Source: Gp6-AA40 sp036407095 (GTDB lineage: Bacteria; Acidobacteriota; Vicinamibacteria; Vicinamibacterales; UBA2999). From it: a stretch of 64,000 nucleotides of DNA. The stretch's first letter is position 1. Every line of letters starts with the position of its first letter. Shown in pieces: positions 33,593 through 41,488 of this stretch. The position numbers and the translations under genes were made by a program. The stretch covers positions 124,001-188,000 of the forward strand of contig DASWZV010000085.1 in NCBI GenBank assembly GCA_036407095.1, read 5' to 3'. The notes beneath the pieces were generated by a model. That model was given only the letters and a program-made list of their open reading frames with translations. It made no database searches and was not told where the DNA came from.

Positions 33593-34264
33593 TCAGTTGT
33601 CTTTCAGCCAGCCTTGGAGGATGGCGTACTTGACGATATCGATGCGACCGTTGAGCCCCAGTTTGCGCATCGCGTTCGACTTGTGCGCTTCAACGGTCTT
33701 CACGCTCAGTTCCAGTTGCGTCGCGATTTCCTTGTTGCTGTAGCCGGAGGCGATCAGTCGCAGCACCTCGGATTCCCGGTCGCTCGGCGCCACGCCCGAC
33801 TGCGACAGGCGGCGGCGCCCCTCACGACCCAGAAATCCTGCGGTTACCCGCGCCGTCAGGGTGGAATCGAGGTAGTGGCCGCCCGATGCTGTCGCGCGGA
33901 TGGCCTGAATCAGCTCAGCCGGTGCGCTCTGTTTCAGCACATATGCCGAGGCGCCTGCCCGCAGCAGTTCCTGAAGATACGCATCGTCGCCGTGTCGAGT
34001 CAGCGTGACGATGACGACGTCCGGCTGCAGTTCTTTCAGCTTCTTCGTGGCAACCAGGCCGTTCATGCCGGGCATCGAGATGTCCATCACGATGACGTCA
34101 GGCTTGCATTCCTGGGCCCGCTGAATCGTGGTCGCGCCATCGCCCGCCTCGGAGACGACCACCATATCGGGCTGCGCCTGGATCAGAAGTTTCAGGCCTT
34201 CCCGCACGACGACGTGATCGTCGGCGAGCAGAACGCGGAGCGTGCGGCCGGTTGAGCTAGGCAT
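33593..34264 (-). CDS. NarL/FixJ-family response regulator
   Basis: The 223-residue regulator has a receiver domain (about 1-125; ADDH acidic pair, phosphoacceptor Asp in VIVMDISMPGMNG, Lys in YVLKQSA). A LuxR-type helix-turn-helix follows (about 150-215; LTxRE-like DRESEVLRLIASGYSNKEIA, LSVKTVEAHKSN). It starts 4 nt after the kinase stop, so the two form a two-component system and are co-translated. The target promoters are unknown; the DUF6152/unnamed-family genes upstream in the same run are candidates. Confidence 0.93.
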   Translation of the reverse strand: MPSSTGRTLRVLLADDHVVVREGLKLLIQAQPDMVVVSEAGDGATTIQRAQECKPDVIVMDISMPGMNGLVATKKLKELQPDVVIVTLTRHGDDAYLQELLRAGASAYVLKQSAPAELIQAIRATASGGHYLDSTLTARVTAGFLGREGRRRLSQSGVAPSDRESEVLRLIASGYSNKEIATQLELSVKTVEAHKSNAMRKLGLNGRIDIVKYAILQGWLKDN

Positions 34265-34267
34265 CGT

Positions 34268-36184
34268 TCAGGAAAGCTGCAGCGTCGGCATGCGCACGAG
34301 GATCGTGGTGCCCTCGCCAACCGCCGACTCGATTTCGAGCGTGGCGCCCACCATGGCCGCCCGCTCCTGCATGCCGAGCAGCCCGAAGCCGCGGCCGGCC
34401 GCATCCATGCTGCCCGGGTCGAAGCCGATGCCGTCGTCCTCGACGACCATCGACACGTGATCAGCGCGCCGCTCCAGGATGATCTCCACGTGCTCGGCCC
34501 GCGCGTGCTTCGCGATGTTGTTGAGCGCTTCCTGCGCGATGCGATAGAGCGTGGTTTCGATCTCCGACGACAGGCGATCGTCGGTCAGACCTGCAGTGTG
34601 CACATCGGCCGTGACTCGCGCCCGCGACGACCAGTCCTGGACGTAGTTGGTGAGCGCGGCCCGGAGCCCCAGATCATCGAGCGCAGTGGGGCGCAGCTCC
34701 CAGACGAGATGATCGACGTCGCGATCGATTTGCTGAGCCACCCCCTCGAGCGCCTCGACCTGTGCCGTCAGCACCGGATTGCCGCTGCACGACTCCTTGA
34801 GGGCGCCGATGCGGAGGCCGAGGGCCGTGAGCTGCTGGCCGAACTGATCGTGCATCTCACGCGCGATGCGACGGCGCTCGTCCTCCTGCGCGAAGACCAG
34901 CCGGCCCAGCAGCTCGGCCCGGGCGCGCTCTGCACCTTGACGCTCGTCCATCTCCTCGCGAAGCGACTGATTGGCGTGCGCCAGCTCCGCCGTCCGTTCT
35001 TCGACGCGTTCCTCGAGCTCGTCGTGCGCGCGGCGAAGCGCTTCCTCGGTTTCCTTGCGTTCGGTGAGATCGAAATGCGTGCCGACGATGCGTGTGACGG
35101 GCCCGCCCGGCTCGCGCCGCAATGGCAGCCCCCGCGACAGCACGTGAATGTAGCGGCCGTTCTTGTGACGAAGACGGAACTCGCCTTCGTACGTCCCTTT
35201 CCCCTGAGCCACGCGGTCGAATACGTCCTGCGCCCGTGGCCAGTCATCAGGATGCAGCAGTCGCTCCCAGGCGCTCACGTGCGGTTCGATCTCGTGGTCG
35301 GAGTAGCCGAGCATCTCCTTCCATCGTAGTGAGTACACGACCGCGCCCGTTTCAAGGTTCCAATCCCACACGCCTTCCTGGGCGCCGGCAAACGCCAGCA
35401 TCAGGCGCTCCTCGCTCTCGCGCAGTGCGGCGATCGCGCGCTTGCGCTCCGACAGGTCGAAATGTGTCCCGACGATGCGGACCACCGGCCCCTCCGGCTC
35501 GCGCCGGAGCGGAATTCCCCGCGAGAGGACATCGACGTAGTGACCCGACTTGTGCCGCAGGCGGAATTCGCCTTCGTAGTTCCCACGGCCCCCGACGACG
35601 CGCTCGAACACGTCCTGCGCGCGCGTCCGATCGTCGGGATGGAGCAGACGTTCCCACGCGCTCACGTGCGGCTCGATCTCATCCACGGCGTAGCCGAGCA
35701 TCTCTTTCCACGTCCGCGAGTACACGACGGCACCGGTCTCGAGATTCCAATCCCAGACGCCTTCCTGCGCTCCTGCAAACGCGAGCGTGAGCCGTTCCTC
35801 GCTTTCACGAAGGGCCGTCTCCGTCCGCTTGCGCTCCGTGATGTTGCGCATGACGGCCAGCAGCGCGCGATCCTGCGGATGCTCGAACAACGCACCGCTG
35901 ATCTCGACTTCGGTCCTGCTGCCGTCGAGTCCCACAATCGTCTCTTCGATCGTTGGCACGTGGTCGCCGGCGATGAGCGCCGCCGCCCGCTGACGGATGT
36001 CGGCGCGCCGTTCAGGAGGGAAGAATTCGAATGGAGACCGGCCGATCACCTGCTCCGATGACGACGCGCCGAACAGGCGGACCGCCGCCGGGTTCGCGAC
36101 GACGATGCGCCCCTCGCGAGTGATGAAGATGCCGTCTGGCGACAGCTCCACGAGGCGGCGGTACTGATCCGAGATCTCGCTCAC
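34268..36184 (-). CDS. Multi-PAS sensor histidine kinase (HisKA_3, NarX/DegS type)
   Basis: The kinase has 638 residues from GTG 36184 (GGAG ribosome site). It has three PAS domains: the first at about 5-125, then two nearly identical PAS-PAC units with a 129-residue period, each starting LRESEERL. A coiled coil follows (about 390-440), then the HisKA_3 domain with phosphoacceptor His in RRIAREMHDQFGQQL and an ATPase domain (EALNNIAKHA, DDGIGFD, GFGLLGMQERA). No membrane segment is seen, so it senses cytoplasmic or diffusible signals such as redox or ligand state. An alternative start at 36229 overlaps the DUF6152 stop (TGATG). The cognate regulator follows immediately. Confidence 0.9.
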   Translation of the reverse strand: MSEISDQYRRLVELSPDGIFITREGRIVVANPAAVRLFGASSSEQVIGRSPFEFFPPERRADIRQRAAALIAGDHVPTIEETIVGLDGSRTEVEISGALFEHPQDRALLAVMRNITERKRTETALRESEERLTLAFAGAQEGVWDWNLETGAVVYSRTWKEMLGYAVDEIEPHVSAWERLLHPDDRTRAQDVFERVVGGRGNYEGEFRLRHKSGHYVDVLSRGIPLRREPEGPVVRIVGTHFDLSERKRAIAALRESEERLMLAFAGAQEGVWDWNLETGAVVYSLRWKEMLGYSDHEIEPHVSAWERLLHPDDWPRAQDVFDRVAQGKGTYEGEFRLRHKNGRYIHVLSRGLPLRREPGGPVTRIVGTHFDLTERKETEEALRRAHDELEERVEERTAELAHANQSLREEMDERQGAERARAELLGRLVFAQEDERRRIAREMHDQFGQQLTALGLRIGALKESCSGNPVLTAQVEALEGVAQQIDRDVDHLVWELRPTALDDLGLRAALTNYVQDWSSRARVTADVHTAGLTDDRLSSEIETTLYRIAQEALNNIAKHARAEHVEIILERRADHVSMVVEDDGIGFDPGSMDAAGRGFGLLGMQERAAMVGATLEIESAVGEGTTILVRMPTLQLS

Positions 36185-36228
36185 GTGTCTCCGCGGCCCG
36201 TCTGCGTACGAAAGGCCGGCCTTTCGCA

Positions 36229-36627
36229 TCAGGGCTCGGTCGGTTCTCCTGTCTGCAGGAGAACTTTGCCATCGGCCAGGGTGGCCCGCACGAACATGCC
36301 GCCTTTCGATCCGTCCCGCATCGGCCGAACCACGACGCTGATCTTGTCGCCCGCCTTCAGCGTGGACTTCGTCCAGCCGCGCCGTCCCAGGAAATTCGGG
36401 CTCATCCCTTCGATCGCCCAGGTCTCGACCACGCCTTGTTCGTTGGGAACGTTGACCCAGATCCACGTGTGCGGATTGGTCCAGTCGAACTGTTTCACGG
36501 TGCCGCTAATGGTCTTCTCGCCCTGCATGTTGAAGGCGGCGAAGGAGTGGTGGGCGGCGAGGGTGGCACCCGAGATCAGCACCGCTGCGGAGGTGGCGGT
36601 CAGCAGCTTCAGCATTGCGCGTGTCAT
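36229..36627 (-). CDS. DUF6152 family exported protein
   Basis: The protein has 132 residues, a signal peptide (LKLLTATSAAVLISGATLA) and the family hallmarks AAHHSFAAF right after cleavage, then GTVKQFDWTNPHTWIWV and the SPNFLGRRGWTK block. The small fold is probably a beta-barrel. The His-rich start and PH.W motif suggest metal or ligand binding, but no function is established. It lies 9 nt after the unnamed-family gene, an arrangement repeated at 39959-41349, and just upstream of the kinase. AGGA is the ribosome site. Confidence 0.85.
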   Translation of the reverse strand: MTRAMLKLLTATSAAVLISGATLAAHHSFAAFNMQGEKTISGTVKQFDWTNPHTWIWVNVPNEQGVVETWAIEGMSPNFLGRRGWTKSTLKAGDKISVVVRPMRDGSKGGMFVRATLADGKVLLQTGEPTEP

Positions 36628-36636
36628 CACGTCGTC

Positions 36637-37449
36637 CTACTTGGCGGGTGCGCCCGCCTGATTGAGATTGATTCCGGCCTTGCCGCTCTGGTCGACGAAG
36701 TTGCGGTTGTTCTCTTCGCAGATGTACTCGGCAATCGTCCACGTGCGATGCCGCTTCAGCGTGCGTGTGCTCGTGTACGGCGCGGTGAGTACGTCGGGAT
36801 CGGTGACCGTCGTCTGGATGGTCATCGTGTCGGGGTCGGCGAGGCGGAAGCGCTCGACAATCCGCATCTTGTCGCCGTGCGGAACATTGGCCGCGATCTC
36901 GGTCAGCGGAGAGAAGCCAACGGTCTCGACCGCGAGCGTGTCGCCTTCCCAGCGTCCGACCGATGTGCCGTGAAATTTCAGATCGGGATCGGATGGCAGC
37001 GCTCGTCCATCGGTGTAGATGTGCCGCACCTGCATATACGCCTCGATGACGATCGTGACGAGTCCCGGCGTCATCAGGAACTCCATCGGATAGGGCTGCC
37101 CCATGATGCCGGGCATTCCTGGGGGCAGGCAGTTGGCAGTCTGGTTGTCTTCGCGCGCCTCGCTTTGCAGCTGTTTGCGCTTCGCGGTAGCGGCCGTTGT
37201 GAGCTGCGGTCCCTGGGGCGGGCCGCCTGGTGCGGCGCCGCGGCCTCCACCACGTCCGCCGCCGAAGCTTAGCTCCCACACGCCTGTGAAATCGGGAAGC
37301 TTCGCGACCGCGGCCCAGTCGGCGGCAGTCGGAGGTTTGGGAGCGGAAGGTTTGGGAGCAGGGGTCTGTGCGAACGCCGCAATCACCCAAATAGGGGATA
37401 TCGCGATTACTACTGCGGTCATGATGCGCCGGACACGCGTCTCAACCAT
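36637..37449 (-). CDS. Unnamed exported family (WEGDTLxVET motif), copy 1
   Basis: The 270-residue exported protein has a signal peptide (IMTAVVIAISPIWVIAAFA). Conserved blocks are PDFTGVWELS, NCLPPGMPGIM, YTDGRALPSDPDLKFHGTS, GRWEGDTLAVETVGF, IVERFRLADPDTMTIQ and EYICEENNRN. Two relatives lie at 39959 and 55979. The Cys pair (NCLP and ICEE) may form a disulfide. I recognise no named function; a lipocalin-like beta fold is possible. It is directly followed by DUF6152. A longer frame to 37623 was rejected because it adds no conserved sequence. Confidence 0.75.
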   Translation of the reverse strand: MVETRVRRIMTAVVIAISPIWVIAAFAQTPAPKPSAPKPPTAADWAAVAKLPDFTGVWELSFGGGRGGGRGAAPGGPPQGPQLTTAATAKRKQLQSEAREDNQTANCLPPGMPGIMGQPYPMEFLMTPGLVTIVIEAYMQVRHIYTDGRALPSDPDLKFHGTSVGRWEGDTLAVETVGFSPLTEIAANVPHGDKMRIVERFRLADPDTMTIQTTVTDPDVLTAPYTSTRTLKRHRTWTIAEYICEENNRNFVDQSGKAGINLNQAGAPAK

Positions 37450-37610
37450 GCGGCGGATTGTACCCAATCCGTCCAGTTGCAGAATCCCGTCGTGCCTGGA
37501 TGCCAGCTCCCGAAACCTGCTGAGGTTCCACGCAACCGAATGGCGCCGAACGCGCCGCCGTCTTCGCCCGCGCAATCGTGGAACTTGCCCTTTACGATAG
37601 GATTGTGGCC

Positions 37611-38057
37611 GTGCCACGGCCACTGGTGAAGAATTCCTTGGCGATTGCCTGCGTGTTCGTTCTCGGTTTGGCAGATGCCCGACACGACGTACGAGCGCAG
37701 GAATCGAAGCGCACGATCTGGGATGGCGTTTTCAATGAGGCCCAGGCAACGCGTGGCCAGAACGGCTACAAGCAATCGTGCGCACCTTGTCACAAGGCTG
37801 ATCTGCTGGGCGATACCGGCGCTCCTGCCCTGGCGGGACCCGAGTTCTTCTCGAGATGGAACGGATCGAGCGCCGACGATCTCGTGAAGACCATTCGTGC
37901 GTCGATGCCTCAGGATGCGCCCGACACGCTCGGCACGCAGGCCTATGTGGACCTCGTCGCCTTTCTGATCAAATCTAACGGCGCGCCTGCCGGTGCGAGC
38001 GAGTTGTCGATGGACTCGGCGGCGCTCAAGCAGGTGATGGTGTCCAATCCGAAGTAG
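37611..38057 (+). CDS. Small periplasmic cytochrome c
   Basis: The 148-residue protein starts at GTG 37611 (AGGA 8 nt upstream) with a signal peptide (VKNSLAIACVFVLGLADA). The heme site is CAPCH, with a likely Met ligand in SMPQDAPD. It is a close relative of the cytochrome at 13477 (shared RTIWDGVF, ATRGQ, GPEFF and IRASMPQ). It lies upstream of a quinoprotein, its likely electron donor, and divergent from the copy 1 unnamed-family gene across 161 bp. Confidence 0.85.
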   Translation: MPRPLVKNSLAIACVFVLGLADARHDVRAQESKRTIWDGVFNEAQATRGQNGYKQSCAPCHKADLLGDTGAPALAGPEFFSRWNGSSADDLVKTIRASMPQDAPDTLGTQAYVDLVAFLIKSNGAPAGASELSMDSAALKQVMVSNPK

Positions 38058-38081
38058 ATCCGCCGAGCCGACTTCACGTTC

Positions 38082-38185
38082 GGGGTCGGCGAGTCTCGCC
38101 GAAGCCGAAGGCGAAGGCGGACACACCGATCGTGAGTTGGCTCGGCCCTACGGACGAAACGTAGGACACGTCCTTTTGGACGTGA
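38082..38185. repeat. Two dispersed hairpin elements before the quinoprotein
   Basis: Positions 38082-38122 are a reversed CCGCCTCCG-type element (GGCGAGTCTCGCCGAAGCC). Positions 38158-38184 are an ACGTAGGA leader with stem CACGTCC-TTTT-GGACGTG, a member of the variable-stem family. They lie between the cytochrome stop and the next gene's AGGGAG ribosome site. Confidence 0.65.
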
Positions 38186-38204
38186 CGATCTAGAGGGAGA
38201 ACGT

Positions 38205-39887
38205 GTGAGGCTGAGTACTCTGGTCGCACTCGCAGCGCTTGCCGCTGCTTCGTCGATTGTGGCCCAGGACAACACCGGCGCGCCGCTCGTCAGCGAGATT
38301 CCACCGCTGCCGCCTCCGAAACTCCCTGAGGTGACCTCTCAGGATCTGATGAACGGTCTGTCGAATCCGTCCCGGTGGCTGCAGTACTCGGGCGACTACT
38401 CGGGCCGCCGATACAGTCCGTTGAAACAGATCACGCCCGACAACGTGAACCGGCTTGCGGCGCAGTGGACGTTTCAGGCCGAAGGCATGATCATCGGCCG
38501 CGGGTTCGAGTCGACGCCGTTGATGATGGATGGCGTCCTCTACATCACCGGCAACAACAACTACGCGTGGGCGATCGATGCGCGCACGGGCCGGCAGATC
38601 TGGCGCTATCGACGCGTACTGCCGCCGGGTCTCACATACGGTGGCAGCAATCCCTCGAATCGAGGCTTCGCCGCGTACGGCGATTTGCTCTTCATGGGCA
38701 CGCTCGACGCGCATCTGCTCGCGTTCAATCGAAGCACCGGCGAGATCGTCTGGGACACGGTCACCGACGATTATCACGTCGGTCACGCGCTGCTGGCGGC
38801 GCCGCTCGTCGTCAAGGACAAAGTGATTACCGGCAACTCCGGTGGCGACCTCCCGACGCGCGGATTCATCGATGCCTACGACGCGAAGACCGGCAAACGG
38901 GTGTGGCGCTTCTACACGATCCCCGCCAAGGGCGAACGCGGCAGCGAGACGTGGTCGCACGACGAGGTGCTGCCCCGCGGAGGTGGCGCGACGTGGGTGA
39001 CCGGTTCGTACGATCCCGAACTCAATCTCCTGTACTGGGGCACCGGCAATCCCAATCCTGATTACTACGGCGACGAGCGGAAGGGCAGCAACCTCTACAC
39101 CGCCTCGCTCGTGGCCATCGACGCCGATACCGGAACGCTGAAGTGGCACTACCAGTTCACGCCGCACGACACGCACGATTGGGATTCCACGCACATTCCG
39201 GTGCTTGCCGATCTGATGATCGGTGGGCGCATGCGCAAGATCGTGATGGTCGCCAATCGCAACGGCTTCTTCTACACGCTCGATCGCACGACCGGCGAAC
39301 TGCTGGTCGGCAAGCCGTTTACCGGTACGAAGTGGGCGAGAGAGATCGGGCCTGACGGTCCGATCGTGCTCAACGACGGTGTGGTGCCGCCAGGCGGTTC
39401 AGAGGCGACCACGCCGTGCGTACCCGATCTTCGCGGGGCCACGGTCTTCAATCCGCCGTCGTTCGATCCCTCACTGCAGACGTTCTTCGTGATGGCGCGC
39501 GAGACCTGCGCGTACTACTCGCCCCGTCGTCAGGAGATTCTCCCGGGCCGTCCGTCGACGGGAGGTGGTGTGAAGAAACTGCCTGAGCCCGACTTCAGCG
39601 CCTTGCGCGCGATCGATCCGAAGACCGGCGCGCTGCGATGGGAGTACAAGTTCCCGACGGCCAATCTGGCAGGCGTCATGTCGACCGCCTCCGGTCTCGT
39701 GTTTGCGGGTGACAACGAGGGCAACTTCAACGCGTTCGATTCCAGGAACGGCAAACGACTGTGGTCGTACCGCACCGGATCACCGATCTGGGGCGGAACC
39801 GGGATGACGTACATGCTGGACGGACGGCAATATGTGCTGATTCCATCGGGAAATACGCTCGTCGCTTTCGGGTTGCCCGAACGATGA
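38205..39887 (+). CDS. PQQ-dependent dehydrogenase-type quinoprotein
   Basis: This periplasmic quinoprotein has 560 residues and a signal peptide (TLVALAALAAASSIVAQ). Propeller W-motifs, ATGRQIWRYR-like blade ends, and PHDTHDWDSTHIPVLADL in the catalytic Asp position are visible. It lacks the vicinal Cys pair of the 6861 protein. Instead it has NPSNRGFAAYGDLLFMGTLDAHL. Its length is near the family's cytochrome-free form. The upstream cytochrome c is the likely electron acceptor. The GTG start has AGGGAG upstream. The substrate is unknown. Confidence 0.88.
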   Translation: MRLSTLVALAALAAASSIVAQDNTGAPLVSEIPPLPPPKLPEVTSQDLMNGLSNPSRWLQYSGDYSGRRYSPLKQITPDNVNRLAAQWTFQAEGMIIGRGFESTPLMMDGVLYITGNNNYAWAIDARTGRQIWRYRRVLPPGLTYGGSNPSNRGFAAYGDLLFMGTLDAHLLAFNRSTGEIVWDTVTDDYHVGHALLAAPLVVKDKVITGNSGGDLPTRGFIDAYDAKTGKRVWRFYTIPAKGERGSETWSHDEVLPRGGGATWVTGSYDPELNLLYWGTGNPNPDYYGDERKGSNLYTASLVAIDADTGTLKWHYQFTPHDTHDWDSTHIPVLADLMIGGRMRKIVMVANRNGFFYTLDRTTGELLVGKPFTGTKWAREIGPDGPIVLNDGVVPPGGSEATTPCVPDLRGATVFNPPSFDPSLQTFFVMARETCAYYSPRRQEILPGRPSTGGGVKKLPEPDFSALRAIDPKTGALRWEYKFPTANLAGVMSTASGLVFAGDNEGNFNAFDSRNGKRLWSYRTGSPIWGGTGMTYMLDGRQYVLIPSGNTLVAFGLPER

Positions 39888-39958
39888 GACCGCTGCCGCT
39901 CGCCCCGCGCCGGGCGGTGTAAGCTATGTCGGTGTTCTTGACGCTGAGGAGACAGACA

Positions 39959-40843
39959 GTGAGACCTCGAACTCTTCTGCACCTCGTCGCTGCAGCTGCC
40001 ATCATGGTCGTCTCGGTCGCACCGACGCTCATCGCGCAGCGAGGTGGACGTGGCGGAGCGCCTCAGGCTCCGGCGGGTCCAGCGCCGAAACTGGCCGACG
40101 GCAAACCGGATTTGAGCGGGCATTGGACGAACCCGTACACCCCTGATATGGCGGCGGGCCGCGCCGGTGGCGCACTCGACCCGATGACGCGCAAGCCGCT
40201 CAACTTCCCGCACAAGGGAGAGCCGCTGCCTGATGCGAAAGCCGCCGCCGCCGGTGGGCCGCGCACCTACGATCTCCCGTACACCGAGTGGGGATTGCGG
40301 CAGTGGAAGATCTACGACCCGGTCGCCAACGGAGACTACGCTGGCAACTGTCTGCCGTTTGGGATGTCACGCAACATCAATTCGCCTCACGGCCTGCAGA
40401 TCGTGCACAGCCCGACCGCGCTCGCGCTCCTGTTCGAGCAGAACACGTGGTTCCACTGGGTGCCGCTCGATGCATCATTCAAGTGGCCGGAGGATCTGCC
40501 GGAAAGCTGGAACGGCGTCTCCACCGGACATTGGGACGGCGACACGCTCGTCGTCGAGACGGCCGGGTTCAACGGCTACACCAAGCTCGACACAGCCGGG
40601 CATCCGCACAGCAAGCAGTTGAAGCTGACCAACACGTTCAAGCGGCTCGACTCGGACACCATCGAGCACACGGTTACGGTGCACGACCCGAAGACCTACA
40701 CTCAGGATTGGATGAACGTGCGCACGTGGCGGATCAAGGCGAAGGGCGACGTGATCATGGAGTACTCGTGCGACGAGAACAATCTCCACAGCATTCTCGA
40801 AGGCGCGATCAAGGTGTGGAAAGCTCCGGATGATATCGACTAG
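39959..40843 (+). CDS. Unnamed exported family (WEGDTLxVET motif), copy 2
   Basis: The 294-residue protein starts at GTG 39959 (AGGAG upstream) with a signal peptide (LLHLVAAAAIMVVSVAPTLIA). It shares GKPDLSGHW, NCLPFGMSRNINSPH, GHWDGDTLVVETAGFNG, LTNTFKRLDSDTIEHTV and MEYSCDENN with the proteins at 36637 and 55979. It is followed by DUF6152 after an 80-nt gap containing a palindrome. The earlier ATG at 39926 is an alternative start. Function is not known. Confidence 0.75.
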   Translation: MRPRTLLHLVAAAAIMVVSVAPTLIAQRGGRGGAPQAPAGPAPKLADGKPDLSGHWTNPYTPDMAAGRAGGALDPMTRKPLNFPHKGEPLPDAKAAAAGGPRTYDLPYTEWGLRQWKIYDPVANGDYAGNCLPFGMSRNINSPHGLQIVHSPTALALLFEQNTWFHWVPLDASFKWPEDLPESWNGVSTGHWDGDTLVVETAGFNGYTKLDTAGHPHSKQLKLTNTFKRLDSDTIEHTVTVHDPKTYTQDWMNVRTWRIKAKGDVIMEYSCDENNLHSILEGAIKVWKAPDDID

Positions 40844-40850
40844 TTGGCAG

Positions 40851-40877
40851 TACGTGGGGGCCGCCTTTAGGCGGCCC
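40851..40877. repeat. Variable-stem palindrome
   Basis: TACGTGG leader, stem GGGCCGCC (40858-40865), TTTA loop and GGCGGCCC (40870-40877). It lies 7 nt after a stop codon and before the DUF6152 gene. Confidence 0.8.
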
Positions 40878-40923
40878 ATCTGATTTCATTCGTACATCTT
40901 CACGGATACAGCAGGAGGTATCC

Positions 40924-41349
40924 ATGGTACGCAAGGCGTCGTTGTGGTGCGTGGCCGGCGCAGTTCTGATGTTGGGGGTGCCGCTCGCGGCGCACCATTC
41001 CGTGTCGGCCGAGTTCGACTCGAACAAGCCGATCACCTTTACCGGAAAAGTGGTGAAGGTCGAGTGGATGAACCCGCACATCTACACGCATGTCGAGGCG
41101 AAGGATCCCGACTCGGGTAAGGTGACGGTGTTCAAAGTCGAAGGCGGACCTCCCAATTCGCTGTTCCGTCAAGGCTGGCGCAAGGACACGGTGAAGACGG
41201 GCGACACGGTGACGGTCAGTGGCGTGCGTGCCAAGATCGCGACGTCGACCAACATCGGCCTCGCCACGATCACGACCTCTGACGGCAAGCGCCTGTTCGG
41301 ATCGCAGGGCGCCACCGGCGCGCGCGGCCAAGGTACGCAGCAGCAATAA
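40924..41349 (+). CDS. DUF6152 family exported protein
   Basis: The 141-residue protein has a signal peptide (LWCVAGAVLMLGVPLA) and the motif AAHHSVSAEFD at the mature start. FTGKVVKVEWMNPHIYTHVE and PPNSLFRQGWRKDTV follow. It is homologous to the protein at 36229 and again follows an unnamed-family gene. A strong GGAGG lies upstream. The Gly/Gln tail is low complexity. Confidence 0.85.
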   Translation: MVRKASLWCVAGAVLMLGVPLAAHHSVSAEFDSNKPITFTGKVVKVEWMNPHIYTHVEAKDPDSGKVTVFKVEGGPPNSLFRQGWRKDTVKTGDTVTVSGVRAKIATSTNIGLATITTSDGKRLFGSQGATGARGQGTQQQ

Positions 41350-41365
41350 CGCTGCGCAGCGGCAA

Positions 41366-41390
41366 GGGGACAGGTCCCCGACCTGTCCCC
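41366..41390. terminator. GGGGACAGGT hairpin after DUF6152
   Basis: A perfect 10-bp stem GGGGACAGGT (41366-41375) pairs with ACCTGTCCCC (41381-41390) around a 5-nt loop, 16 nt after the stop. There is no long U-run, so it is a likely but atypical terminator or RNA-stability element. Confidence 0.55.
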
Positions 41391-41452
41391 AACACCCAGC
41401 TCCCAAACGTCATCGGACGCGCTGGGGGTTGGGCAGTTGAGTCCTGTACCTC

Positions 41453-41479
41453 CGTAGAGCGCGCTCTTCAGAGCGCGCG
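41453..41479. repeat. Variable-stem palindrome
   Basis: CGTAGA leader, stem GCGCGCTC (41459-41466), TTCA loop and GAGCGCGC (41471-41478). The AGGGGA ribosome site of the following gene lies 4 nt downstream. Confidence 0.85.
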
Positions 41480-41488
41480 TCAGGGGAC

